From: Zea mays
Lineage: Eukaryota > Streptophyta > Magnoliopsida > Poales > Poaceae
Reading direction: 5' to 3'
Length of the DNA stretch: 64,000 bases
NCBI RefSeq assembly: GCF_902167145.1
Contig: NC_050098.1
Span: 136,660,207 to 136,724,206, forward strand
How positions within the stretch are numbered: the stretch's first letter is position 1; every line of letters starts with the position of its first letter. The notes under the pieces were generated by a model. The model did not search any database, had not been told where the DNA came from, and saw only the letters and a list, made by a program, of their open reading frames with translations. Below are positions 1 through 11,949 of this stretch, piece by piece. The translations under genes and the position numbers were made by a program.

Positions 1-828
1 GTAATGATATATGTGGTTGATTCCCATCTTGGATGAAGTTGAAGTATTTTTTTGAATCACGTTATATGAAGTGTTGTAGGCATGACATGCACATCGCATC
101 ATCCATCTTGCATTTTGAAGTTATGTCGCGATCCTATGGTCCGACCGTACCGGTACATTTTTAGCATCGTACGTTGCCCGAGGAGGGGTACGATGCGGCT
201 TCATATCCTTAGAGGTATGAAGGCAGAAGTCATCCTTGCATTTGCAGACATTTGCACTCATGAGGCATATATGAAGTGTGACATTACTATGTTACTATTG
301 TGGTTTCCACCTGCGAGGTGTGGTGACTAGGTGTGTTGTACGTTGTATACATGCTGCACCTTCGTAATAAGAAGGTTGTGGAATCAAGTGGTGGTAAAAC
401 AATGTTCTTATGTGGTTAAACAGTTTGATATTATTTTACTTGCTGAGATGTGTCATCTCACTCTTGCATTACTCAATGCAGGTACTTTATACATGTTGGG
501 AATGAGGGGAGTAGCAACACGTCCACTTTCACTCTCACAATAACGCTGCCCGGGCGCAGCCATGATTTAATTAGAACTTATTGTCAAAGGAAGTTTGTTT
601 TTTAACTAGTCATGCACACTAGTTAATTCAGATCATGTCGTATGTTTAACTTCTCTTTGCTAGCCGATTAATAATACTTAGTATGTTTTTGTCATGATAT
701 ATGTTTATACACTGTTGCCCCCTCATTTATGCAATTTGCAAAGGGGATGCTACCGAAATTTTATATATAGATGTCAGAAGTGTTGTTTAGTAGCATTCTG
801 GGGTGTTTGTGGACCCCGGGGTGTTACA
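1..828 (+). repeat. Element C 5' LTR, 3' portion (left part outside window)
   Basis: This stretch is a near copy of 6981-7807 and both end in GGGGTGTTACA. It is directly followed by a tRNA-Met type primer site, so it is the end of the 5' LTR of a Ty3/gypsy element. The 3' LTR is 2,296 bp, so roughly 1.47 kb of this LTR lies left of the window. Small ORFs here occur in both LTR copies with substitutions and look like chance frames. Confidence 0.9.
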
Positions 829-830
829 GT

Positions 831-842
831 TGGTATCAGAGG
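831..842 (+). other. Primer-binding site of element C
   Basis: The sequence TGGTATCAGAGG begins 2 bp after the LTR end. It matches the complement of the 3' end of initiator tRNA-Met at 11 of 12 positions, the usual priming site of plant LTR retrotransposons. This fixes the element on the plus strand. Confidence 0.85.
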
Positions 843-3179
843 ATAGGCTGTAGATTCTACACAATTTGAAGATAAATTTGACACACTTGCACATATAGGA
901 AGGGTATGGGTTCGTATATCTTTCATATTAGTATTTTATTGTATAGATGACTAGAACTTCCTTACTCCAAATCCCTTTATGGTTTGATGGGGTATGTCGT
1001 TAACGATGTAATGCTTGATATGATATGATATGTTACTTCTATTTAATATTGGTTTCTTGATGTGGTTGTTATTGAAGATATTATGCAAGTGAAGCTACTA
1101 ATGTACTTGTTTTATATACATATCGTCATGATGTTTTTTTGGGATGCAATGTTTTCAAATCTCTGAGCTATTACCATCATATATTTCTATATGCTTGATT
1201 GTGGATGTTTTTTTCCCAAAAGGATTTTTGGGTTCTTGTACTTATAGGACCGATTGTTTATTGAGCTTGTGTATATTGGGTCTAATCTGACTTGGTGTAG
1301 TGTGAAAACACTATATAATGTAGTTTTATGGTGTTGTTGAGTTTGATTGACTGTTGGGTAACAACCCAACTTATCAATGTAATATTTCCATGGGTGCAAT
1401 GCTTTGCACCTCACTTTTTTAGGCTAGTGTGGCTACTTGCTAACTTGATCTTAGTATATAATTGGTTTGTCTCTATAGAGCAGAGGCAACATTGTAATGT
1501 CTATGAAATCTTTAGACTGTTAGAATTCGAGTGAATTTGTGAGATGACGTAGATTGATAAGTCCAACCATGTCTACCTGATAGGTTTTCTTATTATGTGC
1601 AACCTTATTTTTAACAATAAATAGGGTGGTTTCAAGTGGATTTTATGTCGTGCATGTTTTCCTTCTATGGCTTGTTTCAATAGCCATAAAGGCTATGCAT
1701 AGTTTTTAGTTGTTGCAGGCTAGTCATGTGGGCGATATTGACAACCCGTTTTATATTTTTTATTTGCCAACATTGTATGGTAGTTCGATTTTTTTATGAG
1801 CAGTTTCTCTATGCATGCTTGTTGAATCATTATTTGGACAACTTTATCTTAAACGAAGTCAATGCTTAACTGGGAGTTGCTTATGTTTGTTAGTCATCTA
1901 TCTCTTTAATGATGGGGTTGTTGCATCGGATTGAGATTTTTCTTATATGAATGATGGTTTGATAGATCATGTATGTCTACTACTTCGAATGCATCCTGTG
2001 ATATCACGAGGTACAAATTGTTCAAGTGCAGTAATAGTAGGTTTTGTGGTATGTGAGGTTAATCAAGGTAGCTTGGTTATGTGGATTGTCGTATTGACGT
2101 CCAATTACTCCTGTTGAGCATAGTATCGTGTTATTATTTTAGTATTGAAAGTAATATTTATGAAGCTTTTGCATGAGTCTGTGTCAAGAAGTACATTAGT
2201 TTTCTTGTTGTTATCCCTCCATTGCTTTATGAGTATTGCAAATTTTATCTCTTTTGAGAGGAGGAAAATACGTTACATGACATGAGCACCATTTGCTTCA
2301 CGTCAACATAATAGTTGTGGAGAGCTCTAATAGTTGGATTCTAGTGTAATAACAACCATGTTTTATAGTGCTAGAGGTGGGTATGTCAGGTGTTTCATGC
2401 ATTGTCGATACATGGATGTTTGACCTTAGTGGCATTAACAAACGAGGTTGATGAATTCGTTGATTGTTGTGCTTAGTGTTCTAACCTATTAGGTAAAGTG
2501 TGGTTTAAAGGTTTTGGGGAGTTGAATCCCCATTTGGTAGTGGAAAATCCTAGTGTGGGTCGCACCTGCCAATGCCTTGGGTTTTATTTTATATTGTTTT
2601 TTTTTATTATGGGTAAGGTGTTGTTTTGTTTTGGGAGTCATTTTAAATTAGTTGGAGGCTGAATCAGGCTTCACTTATCTAGAATGTTTTGTAGTAGGTT
2701 TCTTCATCTTTGTATAGGATGCTCAATCACCCAGTTTGGTCTAAACATTTGAGAGTTATGGGTTTCCTATAGCAGCCTTAATTTTGTACGGAAGTATAGA
2801 CATTGAATACGGTAAATTTTGGGTTTTGTTGGATTATGAAAGTTTTAGTAATTTCATGATCTTCCCAAAGAGTATTGGTTTGTAATTTTCATTGCATATA
2901 ATTGGAGTTAGGCTACTCTGAAGTTGTTGCACCGTTGTGTCTGAACTTTAGGTGTCGTTAAAACCACTAATAAATCGACCGCGTTTTGATAGTTTCAGAG
3001 CCCAAATTTGGGAATTCTCTTTAGTTTTTCTTAGTACCTTTTAATGGGTATTTACTTGTAATTGTCTGTTAAATAGATTGGGAGAGGTGGTTGTCCGGAT
3101 ATAAGTCGAATCTCTGATGTGCAGTATCTCAGGCTGAGTTTAGTTGTAGGTCATGCAGAGTTGAGGGCTATAAAGATAA

Positions 3180-5000
3180 ATTTGGGTGCAACTTTGTTGC
3201 AAAAGTCGTGGACAATTTCCAAACTTTTCCAACGCGTGTTCGTTGTAGTTTTAAGTTGAGTATAGCAGGAGTTATAGTATTTTGAATTTTAGTTGTCCAT
3301 TGTTTCTAACCTATCAGTTTTGCAACAAAGCAGTTGCATTGTTTTATTGGTTTGGAAACCAATTCTGAGACACTCATTATAATAAAAGTTTTAGGGAATA
3401 TTATAATATTTTCAATGAGTTTATATTTGTAAAATTTTGTTAGATGCAGAGAGTTATGAGGTTTTGAATTTATGGGTCATGTTCCGTCAGGTTCTGGTGG
3501 CAGATCATGTATGTCGCCCTACAAGTCAAATTAAAAAAATGGAGATAAAATAAAACTTTGTTTATCCTTTGAATACAAAAGTTGTAGGTCATGAATTTTA
3601 GATGATTTTACAATATTTCTTTGTTAACATTGCTTTTATAGTGAAAGAGGTAGAGACAGAATGAGCATTTGTGCTGTTGATTGTCAATTTTCTATTTAGG
3701 GATATTTCTTTGGGAGTTTGGTTTAGTTATGGTGAGCTCTTTCGCAAACCATGTTAATTATGTTGTATGGTGGGAGGGAATAGATGTAGTGGTTGTGATA
3801 GTTATCTTGTTATTGTATATGCGGAGCGTGGGCTGAAACAGAGAGATAGAGAGGGATATTTGAATAGGCCAGTACGTATTGTTGTGAAGCCATGTTTTCT
3901 GGTCTTGGCGTGTTTGCGTAAGTATGAAATAGTTACGTCGTGTGAAGTCTAGGTGGAGATGCAGATTGTGTGAGTTATTGGATGGATATATATATGCATA
4001 GTATAATTAAAAAAAAGAGAGAGTTCTTCGATGGGATGATATAATGTATAGAATGTGCTTGGATGGATATATGGGCAGACATAGTATGCTTAAATCGATT
4101 CTTGCTTGCATGATGTGAGATCAGGCTTAAAATGATTTAAAAAGTAAACATATTGCTTCTACCCTTATGTTGGCTCTAAGTGTCTCGTAATGAAGAACCT
4201 AAAGTTATTAGTCCTTCGATGAACGCTTAATCTTAGAAGAGTATAGAACCTGAATAAATCTATTGCTTGTTGTTTGGGACTACATGACCAGTTTTGGTTA
4301 TGCCGCTAGTTCAATGAATTACACCATGTTTTCGGTAGAGGTGTTGTATATAAAAAGTTGTAGCCAACTTCTTCATCTTACTTGTGTAAAATTTCATGAC
4401 CATAGGTCTAGTAGTTTGGGAGTTATGATTTTCTCAAGTCTAGTCTTGGAATCTGTCCAGATTCTGTACAGATTTCGAAACTGACCTTGTTTGCCCAAGT
4501 TAAACTTCGAATCAGTTCTTATAAATTATAAAGAAGTGGTAGTAATTTCCTTAAGCTTTCCAACAAATTTTGGATCACCCTTTTTGTTGACCTATAAGTT
4601 AAGCTACAGCTGTTTTAATTGGAATCTTTGAATCTGTCCAAAATTGGACAGCAAAGCCTTTCTTATGTCTTTTGATCATGATATGCATTGAATTAACCTG
4701 ATAGGTTTATAAATGAAATATAGACAATTTTACTGGCTTTCTAAAAAAGTCTAGGAGCACCTGAATTGGATGACTGAGACTCCAATTATGGATTTTTGAA
4801 GTGAGTAGTTGAATTCTGTCCAAGTCTGGACAAAATTTACGCTTCACATTGTTTGGCCTTTCTAAGTGTCAAATCTTGTGGTGATGATAATACCAAGGGT
4901 ATAGTGGACTTTGTAAGCTTTCCATAAAGTCCTAGTTTACTTCTATTGGATGCATATTTTGTGAGTTATGAGGAAAACAAATAACCATTGTGCTGCTGTC
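3180..5000 (+). repeat. Degenerate tandem modules of about 150-190 bp
   Basis: At least five divergent units share the same order of short motifs: a CTTTCCAAC or CTTTCTAA-like block, a GGAGTTATG or GAGTTATG-like block about 40-60 bp later, and then an inverted TCTGTCCA...TGGACA-like block. Examples begin near 3225, 4340, 4545, 4720 and 4900. Related motifs recur in the LTR (6090-6480). No coding potential is visible. Confidence 0.55.
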
Positions 5001-5143
5001 TAGAAATATGCAAGCATTAAATTGATCTTTTGAAGTTACTCTTGTTTGGATAGGTTTGGTTTAGGCTATTTGAGCATAGTATGTATTGCATTCATATATA
5101 TATTCATTGAAGTACTTGCATGTGTCAATGTTGATTTGGTGTC

Positions 5144-5516
5144 AGGAAAGCTTTGTCCGAGTTATATAGGACCGTCTACTATCTTAGCCCGAGTTGGCAG
5201 CTTGGCTTAGCACCTACAATTGTCGGAGTCTATGATCAGAGTACACCATGTATTCCATGTCTTTATGTTGAGGAAGTATTTGCAGAATCCAGACCATCAA
5301 ATCGAGCTAGAGCCGATTCCTGTGTAGCAAGACCAGACTCTAGAGTGTCGTCTGCTGCGTATCTTAGAATCCTAGGAGCTTGAGGAGCTGATGCGGCAGA
5401 AGTACCCGAACCTTTCTTTATGTGTGAGTTTTGTTGATTCATTGATCTTTCCTTGTCGTTCTGATAGAAGCGTCGGAATTCGAGGTCGAATTCTTTTTAA
5501 GGGGGGTAGAGTGTGA
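5144..5516 (+). pseudogene. Remnant of gypsy pol C-terminus (post-integrase region)
   Basis: Read in the frame starting at 5250, this stretch gives VFHVFMLRKYLQNPDHQIEL and later EELMRQKYPNL. This is the typical tail of chromovirus polyproteins downstream of integrase, where the VFHVSxLRKY motif and a chromodomain-like end lie. Two in-frame TAG stops are present, near 5310 and 5368. The upstream part (5144-5249) is in another frame and resembles the preceding RLxLPPxLxGVHxVFH block. The frame ends in TGA at 5514-5516, inside the first bases of the 3' LTR. All other gag-pol sequence has been lost. I infer a deletion derivative of an autonomous chromovirus. Confidence 0.75.
5499..5511 (+). other. 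Polypurine tract of element C
   Basis: AAGGGGGGTAGAG lies directly before the TGTGATACC start of the 3' LTR. This is the plus-strand priming tract expected at that place. Confidence 0.85.
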
Positions 5517-7807
5517 TACCCAATTTTCTGAAAAGAAGTTAAATTTATTTTTCCATTTTCTTTCGTGATCTGTGTAGTTGGGGTTGGAGTTTTTTTAGGA
5601 AGCATTCACCAGTAAAACGGTAGATTACTTGTTGGATTTGTGCGCTGGGGTCGGGAGCATACGTGAGAGCGAGTTTGGGCCGTGGATCTCGATCCGGCGG
5701 TGGGGAGCCCATTAGTTTCCCCCCCCTTAACCCTAGCCGCCCTCTCCCTCTCACTCCCCCACCCCTTTGGCCGCCCCCACCCCCTCTCTCTTCCACTCTT
5801 GCAGCCGCCCCAATCCCTCTCCTTCTTCTCCAAGTGATTGCAGCTCCACCCCTCAACCCTAGCCGCCCCCCCCACCTCTTCCTCTCCAAGGTGGAGCCTC
5901 CCCGCTTGGTGTCCGTCGTGTGGGTGCGAGTCTTCCATGGGAGTTTGGAGGGAGGAAGAAGGAAGAAAAGGAGGAAAAGAGGAACCCAAGGTGATTTTCG
6001 TGATCATTTTGTTGTATTTGTGCTGCAATCCAATTGGTTATATGTTTACCTATGCAATTTGGTAGAGGTGTTGTCCAGAAATTTAGTGGGTGGACGAACA
6101 GCAGTAGTTCTAGTATTTCTGGGAATTTTTCGTGGACAATTAGTGGAGATCAGTGAGAGAAGCATGTAGAGCTTTGTCATACCTTTCCAACGAGTTATGC
6201 ACTCGATTCGGAGTTATAATTTAGGAGATATCGTTGTTTGAATCTGGTTATGTTGCTGTAAAAAAAACAGATTTTTTCTGGTGGGTGAACAGCAGTAGTA
6301 TTAGCAGTTTCTGGGAATTTTTCGTGGGTAATTAATGTTAACCAGTATGATAATCATGTAGGGCTTTGTCTTATCTTTCCAATGAGTACTTATGCGCTTG
6401 ATTTGGAATTATATTTTAAAAGATATCGCTGTTTGAATCCGGGTATGTCGCTGTCCAAAAGACGAAAAAACAGATTACAGGGTTCATCTTGTGGACTGTT
6501 TTGGGCTAATTAGATGTTGGAATTTAATTATAAATTGTATACAAAACTTGTGGGGAATTTTATGTAGATGCCTCTGGAGTTTTTGTTTGTTACCACTGCT
6601 GTCATAATTTTAAAGTTATGCAATTATTAAACAGCGCCGCTGCAGTTTGGTGGGAGTGGGGAGAGATGTAACCCGCGGCGGGGTTTGAGTTTGTGCGTAG
6701 GTGCGGCGTCGTTTATGAGCCTGATTATGTGAAATTGGTGCACTAAGTTGTGTGTCAAAAACAGGTGGTGGACTTCCGGATCGTACTTAGTGATTTGCCC
6801 GAACTCCCGGTAAAGGCAAGTAAATACAGTGGTGGTTGCTACCGTTTGGGTTGCATCCTAATCCCTGTCATTGAGTATGCATAAGTTTTAATTATGTTAA
6901 TCATTGAATTCTATGATGAAGTTTATTTGTTTGGAAGTATTAATTATCAATTGTCTAATATTGTGGATGATCATAATTTGGTAATGATATATGTGGTTGA
7001 TTCCCATCTTGGATGAAGTTGAAGTATTTTTTGAATCACGTTATATGAAGTGTTGTAGGCATGACATGCACATCACATCATCCATCTTGCATTTTGAAGT
7101 TATGTCGCGATCCTATGGTCTGACCGTACCGGTACATTTTTAGCATCGTACGTTGCTCGAGGAGGGGTACGATGCGGCTTCATATCCTTAGAGGTATGAA
7201 GGCAGAAGTCATCCTTGCATTTGCAGACATTTGCACTCATGAGACATATATGAAGTGTGACATTACTATGTTACTATTGTGGTTTCCACCTGCAAGGTGT
7301 GGTGACTAGGTGTGTTGTACGTTGTATACGTGCTGCACCTTCGTAATAAGAAGGTTGTGGAATCAAGTGGTGGTAAAACAATGTTCTTATGTGGTTAAAC
7401 AGTTTGATATTACTTTACTTGCTGAGATGTGTCATCTCACTCTTGCATTACTCAATGCAGGTACTTTATACATGCTGGGAATGAGGGGAGTAGCAGCACG
7501 TCCACTTTCACTCTCACAATAACGCTGCCCAGGCGCAGCCATGATTTAATTAGAACTTATTGTCAAAGGAAGTTTGTTTTTTAACTAGTCGTGCGCACTA
7601 GTTAATTCAGATCATGTCATATGTTTAACTTCTCTTTGCTAGCCGATTAATAATACTTAGTATGTTTTTGTCATGATATATGTTTATACACTATTGCCCC
7701 CTCATTTATGCAATTTGCAAAGGGGATGCTGCCGAAATTTTATATATAGATGTCAGAAGTGTTGTTTAGTAGCATTCCGGGGTGTTTGTGGACCCCGGGG
7801 TGTTACA
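5512..7807 (+). repeat. Element C 3' LTR
   Basis: A 2,296-bp LTR that starts TGTGATACCC and ends GGTGTTACA. Its last 827 bp match the window's first 828 bp. A pyrimidine-rich leader-like block (5720-5885, many CCCC and CTCC runs) yields spurious Pro/Arg-rich ORFs on both strands. Two diverged direct copies of a roughly 190-bp module lie at about 6080-6270 and 6280-6475. The right flank is GTTGC (7808-7812). The matching left target duplicate is outside the window. Confidence 0.9.
6080..6475 (+). repeat. Diverged direct duplication inside the element C LTR
   Basis: Two consecutive units share GAACAGCAGTAGT, TCTGGGAATTTTTCGTGG, AATCATGTAG or AGCATGTAG, CTTTCCAA and AGATATCG in the same order. 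They differ by many substitutions. The same motif order is seen in the internal region. Confidence 0.65.
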
Positions 7808-8638
7808 GTTGCGGCGACGCACCATTTTTGGAGAGGCTTTGGGGAGATGACCGGTTGAAGTTTGAGTGAGTGAGGAGGCTCAGGAGGCTGAAATGCTAAG
7901 GCTTGAATGTTTGTGAGTGAGGGAAGGAAGGGGGAAAACATATAAATAGGCAGCTGAACTGGTCACCCAGGGACCGGTTAAACCGCCCCCATACCGGTTC
8001 AACCGGTTTCGTGCAGTGTAAACTGGTGAGCAGATTCGGTCAAGGGAATAAAGCAAAAAAAACTGACGCATCTGCAAAAAGTGAAAGCTGATGCGTCTGA
8101 AAAGTGTACAGTACCTGATGCAGTCTGAAAAGGCGCGAAAAAACAACTGACGTGCCAGGAAAAAGTGACTGACGCGACATAAATTAAAGCTACAAATTCT
8201 GTAAAAAGGCAAAAGCTGAAAAAGGTGATCTGACGTCTGAAAAGATGCTACCGCAGTCTGAAAAAGTTGCTGTGCAGACTGAAAAAGGCGTTGCAAAGGG
8301 GCTAACATGGTCTGTCAGCCGGTCAGACTGACCTGCGTCAGCCCGTCAGACTGACCTGCGTCAGCCCGTCAGACAGGCTAGACCGATTTAACCGGTCCTG
8401 GACACCGGTTCAATCGGTTTCAACCAGGGAGTTTCCTGGTTAAAACCAGTCGAGCTGAAGTTCAACTCAGAAGTTCAGCTGGTCAAACCAGTTGAGCTTC
8501 GAGTGAGATTTAAAAATAATTTTTGACACTAAACCTCATTTTAATTTTAACATTTTTGCAAAGTTTGAATGAACATCACTAAAATTTAAACCTTTTTCAA
8601 ACAAAGAACAGTGAATCAAGCAATCTTTGTGTCCGTTT
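7808..8638 (-). repeat. Element H left (3') LTR remnant and post-pol region
   Basis: On the minus strand this follows the pol stop of H. It contains GACCGGTT/AACCGGT motifs, a 23-bp direct repeat at 8322-8376, a TATA-like CCTATTTATATG on the minus strand near 7940-7951, and a pyrimidine-rich stretch after it. It is cut at 7807 by element C. The layout resembles the right LTR (37697-39328), but the sequences are strongly diverged. I could not see a polypurine tract or a clean LTR start after pol, so a deletion is likely. Borders are uncertain. Confidence 0.55.
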
Positions 8639-11600
8639 TCAAGTTAAGTTACGAGAATCCAAGATATTTAATTCACTCCTAAGAAAGCAAAATCTAGTCT
8701 CATCGAGGGGTTTTGTGAAGATATCGGTTAGTTGATTTTCTGTGTTTACCTGACATAATTCGATATCTCCTTTTGCTTTGTGGTCCCTCAAAAAATGGTG
8801 TCTTTATGTCTATGTGTTTGGTTCTAGAGTGTTGCACTGGATTATTGGCTAGTTTAATGGCGCTCTCATTGTCACATAGAAGTGGAATTCTTTTAAATTC
8901 ACAGTCAAAATCTCTCAAAGTTTGCTTCATCCATAGCAACTGAGCACAATAAGCACCAGCAGCTATGTATTCGACCTCGGCAGTGGAAAGTGGAACACGG
9001 TTTGCTTCTTAGAGCTCCACGACACTAGGGACCGCCCAAGGAATTGGCAGGTCCCCGAGGTGCTTTTTCGATCTACTTTGCAACCGGCATAGTCTGAGTC
9101 AGAGTAGCCAAATAAATCGAAAAAGGAGCCCTTGGGATACCAGAGACCTAGATTTTGGGTGTGAACTAGATATCTCAAAATTCTCTTAACAACCACTAGG
9201 TGACACTCTTTCGGGTTAGCTTGAAAACGGGCACACATGCACACACTAAGCATGATATCTGGTCTAGATGCACATAAATACAGTAGAGATCCAATCATTG
9301 ATCTATAAAGCTTTTGATCTACTGTTTTACCTTCTTCATTTAAGTCAAGATGACCACTTGAAGCCATTGGTGTCTTAGCGTGCTTTGCCTTTTCCATGCC
9401 AAACTTCTTGAGCATGTCTTGTGTGTACTTGGTTTGGCACAGAAAGGTTCCTTCCTTGAGTTGTTTAACTTGGAAACCCAGGAAGTACTTGAGCTCGCCC
9501 ATCATGGACATCTCAAACCTATTTGTCATAACCCTACTAAATTCCTCACAAAAGGTTTCATCAGTATTGCCAAATATAATGTCATCGACATATATTTGAC
9601 ATACAAATAATTGATTGTCAACTTTGTGAGTGAATAAAGTAGGGTCTACTTTTCCTATTTCAAAACCATTTTAAGCAAGAAATCTTTAAGACATTCATAC
9701 CATGCTCTAGGGGCTTGTTTAAGCCCATAGAGCACTTTGTGAAGAAGGTAGACATGGTTTGGCTTCTTAGGATCTTCAAAGCCCGGCGGTTGCTCCACAT
9801 AGACCAACTCTTGCAGTGGTCCGTTTAGGAAAGCACTTTTGACATCCATTTGATACAATTTGAAATCATGGTTAGTAGCATAGGCAATTAATATTCTTAT
9901 GGACTATAACCTTGCTACTGGTGCATAGGTTTCTCCAAAGTCAAGTCCTTCCACTTGAGTGAAACCTTGAGAAACCAGTCGTGCCTTGTTCCTTGTAACC
10001 AAGCCGTTTTCATCTTGCTTGTTGCGGAAGACCCATTTAGTTCCAATGATGTTTTGCTTGGGTCTTGCTACTAATGACCCGACTTCATTTCTTGTGAAGT
10101 TGTTAAGCTCTTCTTGCATAGCAATGATCCAGTCTGGATCACTTAGTGCTTACTCTACCTTAAGTGGTTCAAGAGAGGAGACAAACGAGTAAAATTCACA
10201 AAAGTTTGCTAAACAAGATCGAGTTGTTACCCCTCTCCTAATGCTACCCAGGATGTTGTCCACAGGATGATCTCTCTGAATGCCCTGGTGAACTCGAGGG
10301 TGAGGCACCATAGAATGTCTCTGAATTTGATCATCTTGTTGATCTTGTTCAATGGCTTCTTCACTAGCAACTTCTTCTTGCTCATTTTCCACAATGGTTG
10401 GCATATCTTGCGGTAGAAGCTCTTCTTCAAGGATTGGATGACTTGAGGTTGATGGGTTTGCTTGGATGGAAGGATTTTCACCAACCACTCTAGCACTCCC
10501 ATCAACAACCCTATTTGTCATCCAAATTCTCCCTTCATCATCGTCCTTTTCTTGTGGCTTCACTTCACCTATTGCAAGCTTCTTGATGGCCTCATTAGGT
10601 GGGATATCATTCCCTACAATATCATTAGAAACATGCCCTTGCGAGCCATTAGATTCATCAAATGTCACGTCTATCGCTATTTCAACAAGACCGGTGGTAT
10701 TGTTGAAAACACGATATCCATGCGTATTTGATGCATAACCAAGCAAGAAACCCTCGTCCACTCTAGGAGCAAACTTCGAGCTCTTGACTTTCTTATTAAG
10801 AATGTAGCATTTACACCCAAAAACTCTAAAGTAATCAACCTTAGGTTTGTTACCGGTGAGAAGCTCGTAGGCAGTCTTCTTGTAAATCTTGTGAAGATAA
10901 AGGCGGTTGATTGCATGACAGGCGGTGTTGACCGCCTCTGCCCAAAAATTGTCAGGTGTCTTATATTCATCCAACATGGTTCTAGCGGCTTCGATTAGTG
11001 TTCGGTTCTTCCTTTCCACAACACCATTTTGTTGTGGAGTGTAGGGGACCGAGAACTCATGTTTGATTCCTTCTTTGCCTAAGAATTCTTCAACACTTGT
11101 ATTTTTGAACTCTGTCCCATTATCACTTCTCACCTTTTTGATTTTTTAACTCAAACTCATTTTGAGCTCTTCTCATAAATTTCTTCAAAGTCTCTTGTGT
11201 TTCACCTTTGTCACTCAAAAAGAAAACCCAGGTGAAGCGAGAAAAATCATCAACAATAACTAAACCATACTTACTGCCACCAATACTAATGTAGGCCACA
11301 GGTCCAAAGAGGTCCATATGAAGAAGCTCCAAAGGCCACTTGGTTGTGACCATGTTCTTTAATTGATGTGGAACGCCATGTTGTTTCCCTGCTTGACATG
11401 CGCTGCATACCTTGTTTTCCTCAAACATAACATTTGTTAGTCCAATAATGTGATTATCCTTTTGAAGTTTGGCCAAGTTCCTCATGCCAACATGAGCTAG
11501 CCGGCGATGCCAAAGCCAACCCTTGTCGGATGTTGCCACTAAACAAGTCTCAGGCGTCACTCTACTAGTTGTGAAATCAACAAGATAGAGTTTGCCCTTC

Positions 11601-11930
11601 ATGCGACCTGTAAAAGAAACAGAGGAATCCTCCCTTCTAAGAATCTTCACATCAACATCAGTAAATAGGCAATTATATCCCATTCCACAAAGTTGTGAAA
11701 CAGACATCAAGTTATAGCTTAATGAATCAACTAACAAAACATTTGAAAGTGATTGGTGGTCAGAGATAGGAATGTTACCACCACCAATCACTTCACTCTT
11801 GCCACTATCTCCAAACACAATTTCTTGTGCTTCTTGAGTTAGTTGCAGGGAGTGAAACATGTCTTTCTCCCCGGTCATGTGATTTGTACATCCACTGTCA
11901 AGCACCCAGCTTGACCCACCGGAGGAGTAG
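8639..11930 (-). pseudogene. Element H pol (Ty1/copia protease, integrase, RT, RNase H), broken
   Basis: Minus-strand copia pol in the order protease (LDSGCTNHMTG at about 11,890), integrase zinc finger (WHRRLAHVGMRNLAKL), integrase core ([22 protein letters not shown]), reverse transcriptase ([25 protein letters not shown] near 9,590), and RNase H (YSDSDYAG, NESAIKLANN). It ends FTKPLDETRF with a stop at 8639-8641. The order and motifs fit the SIRE/Maximus lineage. The frame changes near 11,130, 9,850-9,530 and 8,940, and stops are present near 10,120 and 9,900, so no functional polyprotein is possible. The gag lies upstream (11950-14308) and is itself interrupted by element A. Confidence 0.9.
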
Positions 11931-11949
11931 ACCTGTAAAACAAGTTTAA

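Larger units (their letters stand above)
829..5511 (+). mobile_element. Element C internal region, non-coding (large retrotransposon derivative)
   Basis: There are 4.68 kb between primer site and polypurine tract with no gag, protease, reverse transcriptase or integrase frame. The longest open frames are under 80 codons and match nothing I recognise. Only the last ~370 bp keep homology to gypsy pol. The element is therefore non-autonomous and would need proteins from a relative. The AT-rich interior from about 3,180 to 5,000 is built of degenerate repeated modules, described separately. Family: Ty3/gypsy chromovirus (Tekay/Del-like), inferred from the pol remnant and from the LTR ends TGTGATACC...GTGTTACA. 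Confidence 0.8.

Noticed and set aside
3767..3952. 61-codon ORF inside element C
   Set aside because: Short, AT-rich surroundings, no motif; treated as a chance frame in non-coding interior.
5663..6169. Pro/Leu-rich ORF on the plus strand and Arg/Gly-rich ORFs on the minus strand
   Set aside because: They lie in the pyrimidine-rich part of an LTR, overlap each other in several frames, and have low-complexity products.
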